Below are positions 18,017 to 27,071 of a stretch of 64,000 nucleotides of DNA, one piece after another (the stretch's first letter is position 1; each line of letters opens with the position of its first letter). Source of the stretch: Ruminococcus sp. (lineage in GTDB: Bacteria; Bacillota; Clostridia; Oscillospirales; Acutalibacteraceae); NCBI GenBank assembly GCA_017410265.1, contig JAFQRC010000002.1, positions 1 through 64,000 of the forward strand, in the 5' to 3' direction. The notes beneath the pieces were generated by a model. The model did not search any database. It had not been told where the DNA came from and saw only the letters and a list, made by a program, of their open reading frames with translations. The translations under genes and the position numbers were made by a program.

Positions 18017-19405
18017 TTACGGATTATTTACTAGTGAAGAAATCGCCGCCTGAGCAATTGGTGCGGCACCCGAAATTCCGTAGCCGCCCTCTTCGACAAC
18101 AACCGCAAATGCGTACGGATGCTCTTCGTCTTCTGTATAGCCGATAATCCATGCGTTAGGCTCTTTATCCTCGCCCACTTCAGCAGTACCGGTTTTAGCA
18201 CAGAAGTTGAGCCCACCCATCGTAAGACCTCTCGCGTTGTAGTAATAATCAGCGGTAGAGCGCATCAGGTCCTGAACTTTCTTAGCTGTATCTTCGCTTA
18301 ACATCTGCTTGCTTTCTTTCGCTTTTGTCAAGCCGACTTTCTGTAAGAAAGAAGAATCAGACCCTAGCAAAAACGGTGTAACAGGAGTACCATTATTTGC
18401 TATCGCGCCACACATCATAGCCATATGCATCGGGTTAGCCAAATCCTCAAACTGACCGATACCCGACCAACCAAGCTGGTTATCGCCAAGTGCATTTTCA
18501 AGGTTATATACACTTTTTGAAAGCGTGATACCGCTCACTTCAAAGGTCACATTAAAGCCCATCTGAGTCGCTATCTTTGTCATATTCTCATCGCCGACTT
18601 CAACAGCCATCTGAGCAAAAGCTACGTTACATGAGTGTGAAAAAGCTGTAGTGAAATCTATCGTTCCGTGAGCATCTTCGCAGGTGATGATTTCTCCGTC
18701 GATATCATACGCACCTGTGCATTCAAAGGTTCTGCTGTAGATATCAGGAATGTGCTCAATCGCCGCAACCGCTGTAACTGTCTTAAAAATAGAACCCGGA
18801 GTGTAACTTGAGGATACAGCGTTGTCAAGGTATACACCATCATATTCCTTCTCATTTTCTTCCGTAATCTCAGGAGGATTCTGCGGGTCATAAGTCGGCG
18901 CGCTGACATCAACTAAAATTTCACCTGTCTTGTAGTTATAAACAACGCAAGCTCCGTCTTTACCGCCAAATGCTTCATAAGCTGCCTTACACGCATCAGC
19001 ATCTACTGTGAGTTCTATTGAATTATTAGTCCTCAGCGACTTTGGCAGTCCAAGCCCCCAAACAAGCGAATAACCAGTCAGGTCACCTCTGTACATACTC
19101 TGAACAGCGGTTGAAATATTCAGCGAGTTATCGCCGACAACATGCATCAGCGCACATCGGGTAGAGTAGTCATCGTGATAAATACGCTGTTCGCTGTCGT
19201 TAGTATAAGCGAGCACAACATCATCTCTGTCAAGGACATCGCCCGCCTGAGCGAGTCCGTTACTGGAAGCAACATGCCCGTTGTACGGTTGCGCCACCCA
19301 TTGTTCATTCTGAGTCACAAGTCTAAACGCAAGCAAGCACACGCCCGCAAAAACCGCCAGCGTGACAACAAAAACGAGTATACTTCTCGTCATAATTCTC
19401 TTCAT
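18017..19405 (-). CDS. Class B penicillin-binding protein (peptidoglycan transpeptidase)
   Basis: A 462-residue D,D-transpeptidase that cross-links peptidoglycan outside the membrane. One N-terminal anchor helix (about 9-30) is followed by a short PbpA-like linker domain and the transpeptidase domain. The three active-site motifs are present: SxxK as SIFK (205-208), SxN as SCN (258-260) and KTG (404-406, in AKTGTAEVG). It is shorter than FtsI or PBP2 (about 600-700) and resembles the PbpA type that pairs with a RodA/FtsW protein. It is encoded 44 bases after the FHA-SEDS gene, so the two probably form a glycosyltransferase/transpeptidase pair. Confidence 0.93.
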   Translation of the reverse strand: MKRIMTRSILVFVVTLAVFAGVCLLAFRLVTQNEQWVAQPYNGHVASSNGLAQAGDVLDRDDVVLAYTNDSEQRIYHDDYSTRCALMHVVGDNSLNISTAVQSMYRGDLTGYSLVWGLGLPKSLRTNNSIELTVDADACKAAYEAFGGKDGACVVYNYKTGEILVDVSAPTYDPQNPPEITEENEKEYDGVYLDNAVSSSYTPGSIFKTVTAVAAIEHIPDIYSRTFECTGAYDIDGEIITCEDAHGTIDFTTAFSHSCNVAFAQMAVEVGDENMTKIATQMGFNVTFEVSGITLSKSVYNLENALGDNQLGWSGIGQFEDLANPMHMAMMCGAIANNGTPVTPFLLGSDSSFLQKVGLTKAKESKQMLSEDTAKKVQDLMRSTADYYYNARGLTMGGLNFCAKTGTAEVGEDKEPNAWIIGYTEDEEHPYAFAVVVEEGGYGISGAAPIAQAAISSLVNNP

Positions 19406-19449
19406 GCGTTCATCTCCTTTAGAATAAAATATATAAAAAGTTATCTGTC

Positions 19450-21135
19450 TTATTTGTGTTTTTTGAGTCGCTTTGCAGCGTATGTTCTCTCATCAGCCGC
19501 TTTGATGAATGCAAGCAAACCCCAACAAGCGATTATAGAAGAACCACCCGCTGATACAAACGGAAGTGTGACACCCGTCAGAGGTAGGATATCCGTAGCA
19601 CCGAAAACATTGAGCGCAGTTTGTATTACCATCAAACCTGCGGCACAGCACGCAGAAATTGAATAGAAAGTACTCCTGCTTCTGGTAGTGATAGCTCTGG
19701 CGTAAAACGATAGCGTAACAATAGCTATAACTATAGCAAAAGCTACGATAACACCCATCTCTTCAGCCACAAGACCGAAAACGAGGTCGCTCTCTGAAGC
19801 ACCGATATATTTAAGGTAGCCGTTACCCACACCAACACCGCATAATCCGCCCGACGCTGTGTAAGTCAGCACTCGCGCCTGCTGATACGCTGTATCCTGA
19901 GCGTGTTCCCAGACATGACCCCAGGCTGCAAATCTGTCTGCAACATAAGGCTTGAACTTTAATACGATAGTGCCTGCAAACACGACGGATACAAGTGCGA
20001 GAAGTACCGTTTTGAAATCGCCTGAACGCATAAACGCAATGATAAGGAAGGTCGCAAAGAATATAAGCGCAGTACCAAAATCCCCCATCAGCGCAAGAGC
20101 TCCGACACAAACAGCCGAGAACACGATAAACTCAAGGAAGTTTCTCTTTGTCTGCAATTTATCAAGTGCCGCCGCACCGACGAAAATATAAGCAACCTTA
20201 ACAAACTCCGATGGCTGAACAGAAATCGAGCCGATTCTTATCCAGTTAGCCGCACCGTACTGAACAGTACCGAAGATAAGGTTTATAGCGAGCAAAGCTA
20301 CCGCGCCTATCATAATCGTCATTCGCCACGAATTTACCCTATCTGGATTTTCAATAAACTTAACGACAATACAAAAAAGCACTATACCGATAGCCGCAGC
20401 TATAAGCTGAACATAGGCTGAGCGCATCTCCTGTCTTACCAGAAGAATGACACCTATACCCGTCAGAAATGATGCTAAAGCCTCGAGCTCAAAGTTAATC
20501 CGTTTGAACGCAAAGGTGGAAGTAAAGAAAAATGCCCACAACAAGAGTTCGAGCAGAACAAACACCGTAAACGGAGCGAAATCCTGAACCTCGTTTGTAA
20601 AGCACGCTTCGACCGTCATGAACAGGTGAAAAAATGTGATTAAAAGCATCAGCTTATATGGTTGCAAGCTACCTTTATTTGAAGCCTTTGAGAAAAACCA
20701 CGATGGTCTGATTCTGTCCTGAAACTCATCGCCTCTCTTTAAAACAAAGGTGGTTGTACCAACAGTAATCTCATCGTCAATCAGAACCTGAGTTCTGCTT
20801 CTGGCTTTTCTGCCATTGACATAAGTTCCGCCCTTTGAGCCGATGTCGGAAACCATCCAGCCCTCCTGTCGCCTGAGCAGTACACAGTGATCCCTCGACA
20901 CCGCAGGGTCGTTGACGCAGATGTCGCTACCCTTGCTTCTGCCGATGGAATTCTCCCAGAAAAGCACAGGTATCTGATGACCACTATCCTTAAGTTCTAA
21001 TGTGACAAGCGGTTTTTCCGGTCTTCTGTGACGACGCATAGAAGCATAGCATTGATAGATAATAACCACCGCATAAAGCGGAAGCATAAATCTTAGTGCT
21101 ACTACCGCTATATCAAGAAAAGCCTGAAATCCCAT
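19450..21135 (-). CDS. FHA domain fused to a SEDS (FtsW/RodA/SpoVE) glycan polymerase
   Basis: A 561-residue fusion. An N-terminal membrane helix (about 8-30) is followed by a cytoplasmic FHA domain (about 58-133) with GRS, SRDH and GTYVNG, the core residues that read phosphothreonine. Ten or so helices of the SEDS fold follow, with the QPSEFVKVAYI and PLTGVTLPFVSAGGSS signatures. SEDS proteins polymerise lipid II. The ATG at 21135 follows GGAGG by 8 bases, and the GTG three codons earlier lies inside that site. In Actinobacteria an FHA protein, RodA and PbpA are encoded together with Ser/Thr kinases. Here FHA and RodA are one chain next to the PBP, so control by a kinase encoded elsewhere is likely. 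Confidence 0.93.
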   Translation of the reverse strand: MGFQAFLDIAVVALRFMLPLYAVVIIYQCYASMRRHRRPEKPLVTLELKDSGHQIPVLFWENSIGRSKGSDICVNDPAVSRDHCVLLRRQEGWMVSDIGSKGGTYVNGRKARSRTQVLIDDEITVGTTTFVLKRGDEFQDRIRPSWFFSKASNKGSLQPYKLMLLITFFHLFMTVEACFTNEVQDFAPFTVFVLLELLLWAFFFTSTFAFKRINFELEALASFLTGIGVILLVRQEMRSAYVQLIAAAIGIVLFCIVVKFIENPDRVNSWRMTIMIGAVALLAINLIFGTVQYGAANWIRIGSISVQPSEFVKVAYIFVGAAALDKLQTKRNFLEFIVFSAVCVGALALMGDFGTALIFFATFLIIAFMRSGDFKTVLLALVSVVFAGTIVLKFKPYVADRFAAWGHVWEHAQDTAYQQARVLTYTASGGLCGVGVGNGYLKYIGASESDLVFGLVAEEMGVIVAFAIVIAIVTLSFYARAITTRSRSTFYSISACCAAGLMVIQTALNVFGATDILPLTGVTLPFVSAGGSSIIACWGLLAFIKAADERTYAAKRLKKHK

Positions 21136-21183
21136 AAATGTCACCTCCGATAATCAAAGTTTTTAATATACTTATACATTGTG

Positions 21184-21212
21184 ATTTTAACCCATATACA
21201 TACAAAAGTCAA
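21184..21212 (-). promoter_or_regulatory. Promoter of the SEDS-PBP operon
   Basis: TTGACT (21207-21212) and TAAAAT (21184-21189) on the minus strand, 17-base spacer, about 48 bases upstream of the start. Confidence 0.6.
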
Positions 21213-21284
21213 ATTTCTACTACCCTATTTATTGCCTGATATTTACTTTATCCCCAACATATTGTGAAGATTCTATGACTCTTA

Positions 21285-21313
21285 TTGACTAATCAGTATA
21301 TTTTTAGTATTAT
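21285..21313 (+). promoter_or_regulatory. Promoter of the sulfatase-fold gene
   Basis: TTGACT (21285-21290) and TATTAT (21308-21313), 17-base spacer, about 51 bases before the start. It is divergent from the SEDS promoter. Confidence 0.6.
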
Positions 21314-21364
21314 ATTAGCAGTTTACAGACAAATATTATTCGTCCGATATAAAAGGAAATTAAA

Positions 21365-23443
21365 ATGGAAAACAAATACGATAAATTTGGACACAGACTG
21401 GCGCTCTCCGTATCAGTCAGCGTTTTTCTTGTATATACACTGCTGTTGTACGCTCCGCTGAAACTCTATATAGAAAACAAAGATGTTTTGTGGTTTAATT
21501 TTGACGCAACCTTAACCGTTGCGCTGATTATTTCAGCTGTTGCGCTCGTCGTCTTCACCCTGATATGTACGATTCCGAAACGCTTTATCCACGCGGGACT
21601 ATGTTGCCTTGTTTTCGCTCTGGCTCTGGGATTGTTTATTCAGGGAAACTTTCTGAATATTGACTACGGCTCAGGTGTATTCGATGGTAGTGAAATCGCC
21701 TGGAAGGACTACACCACCTACGGTGCGATAAACTCGGCTGTATGGGCTGCGTGCCTTGCGATGCCGTTTGCATTTTACATGGTTTTCCGCAAAGAGTGGC
21801 GCAAAATTCTCATGTTCTCATCTTTAGGTCTTGTGCTTGTACAGATGGTTATCCTCTCTTCCCTTGTAGTTCAGAATTCAAATAACTTAAACAAAATCAC
21901 CTACGAGGTTACCCGCTCGGGAATTTATGAGTTGAGCGAGGAAGACAACACTATCGTCTTTGTGCTCAATTCATTTGATGAGGAGTATCTCAGTCAGATA
22001 AAAGAAGATTTCCCAAACTACGAGGAGCTTCTCTCAGGCTTTACTGAATACGACAACGCTCTTTCCACAGGCTCAGGCACAGCTGTCGCCTTGCCTTCAA
22101 TACTGACAGGTGAAGTCTACACAAAAGAAACTTCTTACCAAACCTACCTAAACAATATCTGGGAAGATAACACCGTGTACTCACTCCTTAATAAAAACGG
22201 TGTTGATACCAGAATCTTTGCACAGACTGAATACTTCGGCGCTGACGCGAAGGATGATATCGAAAACATTGTAGATTACATGGACAACTACGGTGCTTAT
22301 ACCTCGATGACCAAAACCATCTACAAATATGCAGCATACACCTACTCTCCGCATTACTTAAAGCCGTATTTCTGGCTTGATGCAGACACAATTTCGTCCT
22401 ACAAATCGAAAAACGCCTACACCTTAAATGACGCAAAATTCTACTCTGACTATGTCAGAGCAGGAGGCTTTTCCTACACCGACGGCTATAATAACGCTGT
22501 GAGAATTTATAATCTCGACGGTGCTCGCTCCCCGTACACTCTGACAAAAAGCACCATAAAGAGTATCAACGGCACATCCCTTAACGAGCAGATTTACGGT
22601 TGCTTCAACTGTCTTTTCTCTATGCTTGACGACCTTAAGTCAAACGGCGTATACGAGAATGCTACTATCATAATTACCGCAGATGTCGGCAACAAAGAGT
22701 TTAATCAACACCCACTGCTTCTTATCAAAGAAAGTGGTAAAAGCGAGGGTTATGAAACAAACTCCGCCCCGTTGAGCTTATTCGATTTCGCACCAACCTT
22801 ACTCAGTCCGTTATCCGAAAACTACACAGAGTACGGTTCGGGTAAAACTTTCTTCGACTTCGAGAACGACGCGACCCGTACCCGTTATTTCTACTTAAAT
22901 ACCGGCGAAAACGCTGACACGAGAATCGAGCAATACTCTACCAGAGGCAACGCTGATGACACAGAAAAAATGCGACTGCTTGACAGCTTCTACTCATCAA
23001 CAGAAATCACCGACTATCGCCTTGGAACATCCCGCACCTTCACCATGGACGCGACCGCCAATATGTACTGCGTAGAAGGTTTCCTTTCCACCACAGGCTG
23101 GCGTACACCACTGGCCGGTCCTCAGGCTCAGATGGTGATTCCGATAGCTTCTATCCCGGGTGATGCAGAGGATATCCACGCATACTTTGAAATCCACAGC
23201 ATAAGCACCCCGTCCGATTGCATAATCTACGCAAACGGCAGACAGGTTTATTCCGGTACAATCAATAAAGCTGCTATCAGCGAAGGACTAAACTTCACTA
23301 TCCCAAGCTCACTAATCGGCAACGACAACACCGTAACACTGAGCTTCAGATTCACTGACATCGACGACTCTGAAATGGACCTCGAGCTTAATAAACGCAG
23401 CAAAACCGTTTCATTCAAAAGCTTCAAGATGTACACACAGTGA
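21365..23443 (+). CDS. Membrane sulfatase/LtaS-fold protein, possibly inactive
   Basis: A 692-residue protein with five predicted membrane helices (about 12-36, 50-70, 77-93, 121-141, 149-170) and an extracytoplasmic alkaline-phosphatase-superfamily domain (about 190-530), the layout of lipoteichoic-acid synthase-like enzymes. It ends in a beta-rich domain (about 540-692). The nucleophile region GTAVALPSILTGE (T239) is kept. The usual metal-binding Asp of the first strand is Asn (VFVLNSF, N202), and the usual ADHG is ADVG (440-442), so the metal His is missing. It may be a pseudoenzyme, or a family with other ligands. It is plausibly involved in envelope polymer modification and sits next to the polysaccharide locus, convergent with it. 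Confidence 0.7.
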   Translation: MENKYDKFGHRLALSVSVSVFLVYTLLLYAPLKLYIENKDVLWFNFDATLTVALIISAVALVVFTLICTIPKRFIHAGLCCLVFALALGLFIQGNFLNIDYGSGVFDGSEIAWKDYTTYGAINSAVWAACLAMPFAFYMVFRKEWRKILMFSSLGLVLVQMVILSSLVVQNSNNLNKITYEVTRSGIYELSEEDNTIVFVLNSFDEEYLSQIKEDFPNYEELLSGFTEYDNALSTGSGTAVALPSILTGEVYTKETSYQTYLNNIWEDNTVYSLLNKNGVDTRIFAQTEYFGADAKDDIENIVDYMDNYGAYTSMTKTIYKYAAYTYSPHYLKPYFWLDADTISSYKSKNAYTLNDAKFYSDYVRAGGFSYTDGYNNAVRIYNLDGARSPYTLTKSTIKSINGTSLNEQIYGCFNCLFSMLDDLKSNGVYENATIIITADVGNKEFNQHPLLLIKESGKSEGYETNSAPLSLFDFAPTLLSPLSENYTEYGSGKTFFDFENDATRTRYFYLNTGENADTRIEQYSTRGNADDTEKMRLLDSFYSSTEITDYRLGTSRTFTMDATANMYCVEGFLSTTGWRTPLAGPQAQMVIPIASIPGDAEDIHAYFEIHSISTPSDCIIYANGRQVYSGTINKAAISEGLNFTIPSSLIGNDNTVTLSFRFTDIDDSEMDLELNKRSKTVSFKSFKMYTQ

Positions 23444-23464
23444 GTATTTTTCATAACAAAAAGC

Positions 23465-23490
23465 AACCCCGATTCATATGAATCGGGGTT
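23465..23490. terminator. Bidirectional terminator between the sulfatase gene and the polysaccharide locus
   Basis: A 13-bp perfect palindromic stem (AACCCCGATTCAT and its complement) is flanked by T-rich runs in both directions. It ends the plus-strand gene and the minus-strand polysaccharide operon. Confidence 0.9.
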
Positions 23491-23513
23491 AATTTTTTAT
23501 ATTACTGTTTTCT

Positions 23514-24710
23514 TTATACTGGATCAAAAAATGTATCAGGTCTTTTTGGGTCAAACTGTTCATTAGCCCACATAACCGTTACTAAATTCTCAGTATCAGA
23601 CAGATTGATGATATTGTGAGTCCAGCCAGGTATCATATGTATAGCTTCAATTTTTTCTCCAGAAACTTCAAAAGAAACTTTCTCGTTTGTGTAGATATTG
23701 CGTTCTTCGATGAGCGCTTTTCCTGCTACTACAATAAAGAACTCCCACTTGGAGTTGTGCCAGTGCTGACCTTTAGTAATGCCAGGCTTTGAAATATTGA
23801 CCGAAAACTGTCCGCAGTCCACTGTTTTTAAAAGCTCAGTGAAAGATCCTCTGTCGTCAAAATTCATCCTAAGCTCAAACTTGAATTTGTCGGTCGGCAA
23901 ATATGAGAGATACAAACTGTATAACTTTTTAGCAAAGCTGTTGTCAGGAATGGAAGGCATCAAAAGTGTCGCAGGCTGAGCTTTAAAACTTTGCAGCAGA
24001 TCAACAATTTCACCGAGTGTCACCTTATATGTAAGCGGTACATAACAGTACTTGCCGTTTTCTTTTTCTACAGGTAGGAGCCCGTCATATTCACAACGCT
24101 TCTCTTTTCCCTCAAGCAGATCGTACATACCCTCTACCAAATCATCGATATATAATAGCTCAACCACAGCGTTTCTGTCATTAACAGTAAACGGCAAATC
24201 ATTTGCCACCGCATTACAGAAAGTCGAAACAGCTGAGTTATAGTTAGGGCGCGAATGTCCCATCAGATTAGGAAAGCGATAAACAGCTACTTTTGCGCCC
24301 GTTTCTTCTGCATAGTCAAAGAGCAATTCTTCTCCTGCCAGTTTACTCTTGCCGTAATCGGACTCCCCATAACGACCGATCAGAGTCGCCTGAATAGAGC
24401 TTGAAAGCATAACAGACGCTTTGTTGTTATACTTCTTCAAGGTGTTTAGCAAAGTTGAGCCAAATCCGAAATTGCCCTGCATAAACTCTTCGTTATTCTG
24501 TGGTCGGTTGATGCCTGCAAGGTTAAATACAAAATCAGCCTGCTGACAAAAACTTTCAAGTTCTGCTTGAGTAGAATCTATATCGTACTCAAAAACTTCG
24601 TCGACAATAATATTAGGGCGGGTACGATTTTTACCGTCTTTAATATTTTTCAAGTTGGCACAAAGAGCTTGTCCTACCATGCCCTTAGCACCTGTAACCA
24701 GTATTTTCAT
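23514..24710 (-). CDS. capF: CapF-like bifunctional UDP-sugar epimerase/reductase (UDP-L-FucNAc pathway)
   Basis: A 398-residue enzyme with an N-terminal extended SDR domain (GAKGMVGQ, about 7-14; catalytic YGESDYGKSK region, about 114-123) and a C-terminal cupin domain (about 270-398) with QHWHNSKWEF metal ligands. In Staphylococcus aureus the CapF cupin epimerises C3 and the SDR domain reduces C4 to yield UDP-L-TalNAc, the step between CapE and CapG. Size and fusion match the family. It is the last gene of the operon, one base after the CapG-like gene and followed by the strong terminator. Confidence 0.93.
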   Translation of the reverse strand: MKILVTGAKGMVGQALCANLKNIKDGKNRTRPNIIVDEVFEYDIDSTQAELESFCQQADFVFNLAGINRPQNNEEFMQGNFGFGSTLLNTLKKYNNKASVMLSSSIQATLIGRYGESDYGKSKLAGEELLFDYAEETGAKVAVYRFPNLMGHSRPNYNSAVSTFCNAVANDLPFTVNDRNAVVELLYIDDLVEGMYDLLEGKEKRCEYDGLLPVEKENGKYCYVPLTYKVTLGEIVDLLQSFKAQPATLLMPSIPDNSFAKKLYSLYLSYLPTDKFKFELRMNFDDRGSFTELLKTVDCGQFSVNISKPGITKGQHWHNSKWEFFIVVAGKALIEERNIYTNEKVSFEVSGEKIEAIHMIPGWTHNIINLSDTENLVTVMWANEQFDPKRPDTFFDPV

Positions 24711-24711
24711 A

Positions 24712-25887
24712 TCAATACTTTCTCCAAACCATTTTATTTACAACACCTGTGTACGACTGAATAATTTTTATAACCTTATCGGATACATTCTCGTCCACAT
24801 AATCTGGTACAGGAATACCGTAGTCGCCGTTTTTGTTCATCTCCACAGCAACATCAACTGCCTGTAATAAGCTCTTCTCATCAATACCAGCAAGAACAAA
24901 GCAAGCTTTATCAAGAGCTTCAGGACGCTCGGTGGAAGTTCGGATACAAACAGCAGGGAACGGATGTCCTACTGAAGTGAAGAACGAGCTTTCCTCAGGC
25001 AGAGTACCCGAATCGGATACAACTGCAAACGCGTTCATCTGCAAGCAGTTGTAATCGTGGAAACCAAGTGGTTCGTTACGGATAACTCTTGGGTCAAGCT
25101 TGAACCCACTTGCTTCAAGTCTGTTTCTTGAACGCGGATGGCAAGAATAAAGAATCGGCATATCATACTTCTGTGCCATAGCGTTAATCGCATTGAATAA
25201 CGACAGAAAATTCTTTTCTGTGTCGATATTTTCCTCTCTGTGAGCCGAAAGAAGAATATACTTACCCTTCTGGAGTCCGAGCCTTTCATGGACATCAGAC
25301 GCTTCGATTTTATCCAAATTATTGTGGAGCACCTCTGCCATAGGAGAACCTGTAACATAGGTCCTCTCTTTTGGAAGACCCGTATCAGCAAGATAGCATC
25401 TTGCATGCTCACTGTATGCTAAGTTTACATCAGAAATAATATCGACAATTCTTCTGTTTGTTTCTTCAGGCAAGCACTCGTCTTTGCAACGATTACCAGC
25501 TTCCATATGGAAAATCGGGATATGAAGACGCTTTGCTCCGATTACCGAAAGGCAGGAGTTTGTATCACCGAGTACGAGCACTGCATCGGGCTTAATTTCT
25601 GCCATAAGCTTATAGGAGCTTGCGATAATATTGCCCATTGTTTCACCTAAATCAGCGCCTACTGCGTCAAGATAAACATCAGGATCTTCAAGTTCTAAAT
25701 CTTTAAAGAAAACTCCGTTTAAGTTATAGTCATAGTTCTGACCTGTGTGTGCAAGTATAGTATCAAAATACTGTCTTGACTTATTAATAACCGCAGCAAG
25801 GCGGATAATTTCAGGTCGTGTACCGACGATAATCAACAGCTTTAATTTGCCGTTGTCTTTCCATTTAACAGACTTGTAATCAGCCAC
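24712..25887 (-). CDS. capG: CapG-like UDP-sugar 2-epimerase (UDP-L-FucNAc pathway)
   Basis: A non-hydrolysing UDP-N-acetylhexosamine 2-epimerase of 391 residues with IIVGTRPEIIRL (GTRPE 22-26), HMEAGNRCKDECLPEE and the C-terminal SDSGTLPEESSF substrate loop. Lying between CapE- and CapF-like genes, it probably converts UDP-L-TalNAc to UDP-L-FucNAc rather than UDP-GlcNAc to UDP-ManNAc. The start is a GTG, with AGGAG 10 bases before it. The coding part needed by the family begins about 16 residues in, so a slightly later start cannot be excluded. Confidence 0.93.
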   Translation of the reverse strand: MADYKSVKWKDNGKLKLLIIVGTRPEIIRLAAVINKSRQYFDTILAHTGQNYDYNLNGVFFKDLELEDPDVYLDAVGADLGETMGNIIASSYKLMAEIKPDAVLVLGDTNSCLSVIGAKRLHIPIFHMEAGNRCKDECLPEETNRRIVDIISDVNLAYSEHARCYLADTGLPKERTYVTGSPMAEVLHNNLDKIEASDVHERLGLQKGKYILLSAHREENIDTEKNFLSLFNAINAMAQKYDMPILYSCHPRSRNRLEASGFKLDPRVIRNEPLGFHDYNCLQMNAFAVVSDSGTLPEESSFFTSVGHPFPAVCIRTSTERPEALDKACFVLAGIDEKSLLQAVDVAVEMNKNGDYGIPVPDYVDENVSDKVIKIIQSYTGVVNKMVWRKY

Positions 25888-25956
25888 TTGTTCACATCTC
25901 CTATAACGATAAGACTATTTTTATTAATGGTATCAAATAATTATTCGATCAAAAAC

Positions 25957-26991
25957 TTACTTTCCCAACGCTTCTTTCACATAATCAGTAGTCATAATCT
26001 TTTCCACTGTGCCCTGCACATCGAGCAAGGTGGTATTGTGACTTGTATAAGACTCATCAGCTTCAGTCTCAACCTCGCCTTTGACAACAAATTTATCATA
26101 GTTTAAGTCGCGACCATCTGCAGCAACTCTGTAATAATCTCCCATATCTTCACTACGAAGTCTTTCCTCTCTTGTCATAAGCGTTTCGTAAAGCTTTTCT
26201 CCGTGACGGGTACCAATTATCTTAGTTCCTGTATCACCAAACAACTGCTGAACAGCCTGAGCAAGTACACCAATAGTAGATGCATCAGCTTTCTGAATGA
26301 ACAAATCGCCCGGATTTCCATGTTCAAAAGCAAACTTAACAAGGTCAACCGCTTCATCAAGATTCATCAAAAATCTTGTCATATCAGGGTTAGTGATAGT
26401 GATTGGGTTACCTGCCTTAATTTGGTCAATAAACAGCGGAATAACCGAACCACGACTACACATAACATTACCGTAACGAGTACAAGTGATGACTGTACCG
26501 CCACGCTCTGCAGCAACACGAGCATTAGCAAACACAACATGCTCCATCATTGCTTTTGAAATACCCATAGCATTAATTGGATAAGCCGCCTTGTCAGTTG
26601 ACAGACATACAACACGCTTTACACCACAATCAATCGCTGCGTGAAGCATATTATCAGTACCTTCTACATTAGTCCTAACGGCTTCCATCGGGAAAAATTC
26701 ACACGACGGTACTTGTTTTAGTGCTGCTGCGTGGAAAACATAATCAACACCCCACATAGCATCCTTAATCGACTGAGCATTTCTCACATCACCTATATGA
26801 AACTTAACTTTATTCGCAAACTCAGGAAAACGAGCCTGCAAATCGTGTCGCATATCATCCTGTTTTTTCTCATCACGCGAGAAAATTCTGATTTCACCAA
26901 TATCTGATGTCAAAAAGTTTTTAAGTACAGTATTACCAAAAGAACCTGTACCTCCTGTAATCATCAATGTTGCTCCCGAAAAGCTACTCAT
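25957..26991 (-). CDS. capE: CapE-like UDP-GlcNAc 4,6-dehydratase/5-epimerase
   Basis: The first enzyme of UDP-L-FucNAc synthesis. The 344-residue soluble SDR has GGTGSFG (13-19) for NADP and a catalytic TDKAAYPINAMGISK segment (132-146) with the MGxxK signature of inverting dehydratases (FlaA1/PseB/CapE group) instead of YxxxK. It lacks the membrane part of CapD/PglF dehydratases. Gene order CapE-CapG-CapF shows the product is committed to FucNAc, but the 4-keto intermediate could also feed other amino sugars. It has its own promoter and a GGTGG ribosome site. Confidence 0.94.
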   Translation of the reverse strand: MSSFSGATLMITGGTGSFGNTVLKNFLTSDIGEIRIFSRDEKKQDDMRHDLQARFPEFANKVKFHIGDVRNAQSIKDAMWGVDYVFHAAALKQVPSCEFFPMEAVRTNVEGTDNMLHAAIDCGVKRVVCLSTDKAAYPINAMGISKAMMEHVVFANARVAAERGGTVITCTRYGNVMCSRGSVIPLFIDQIKAGNPITITNPDMTRFLMNLDEAVDLVKFAFEHGNPGDLFIQKADASTIGVLAQAVQQLFGDTGTKIIGTRHGEKLYETLMTREERLRSEDMGDYYRVAADGRDLNYDKFVVKGEVETEADESYTSHNTTLLDVQGTVEKIMTTDYVKEALGK

Positions 26992-27033
26992 ACTTTACCA
27001 CCTATCCTATATTTTCTGTTATTTACTCACTTT

Positions 27034-27061
27034 ATTATAGAACACATTTTTAATGTGTCAA
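27034..27061 (-). promoter_or_regulatory. Consensus promoter inside the polysaccharide locus
   Basis: Perfect TTGACA (27056-27061) and perfect TATAAT (27034-27039) on the minus strand, 16-base spacer, just before the capE-like gene. A short inverted repeat (ACACATT/AATGTGT) fills the spacer. It should keep FucNAc genes expressed independently of the main promoter 32 kb upstream. Confidence 0.7.
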
Positions 27062-27071
27062 AATATTTAAG

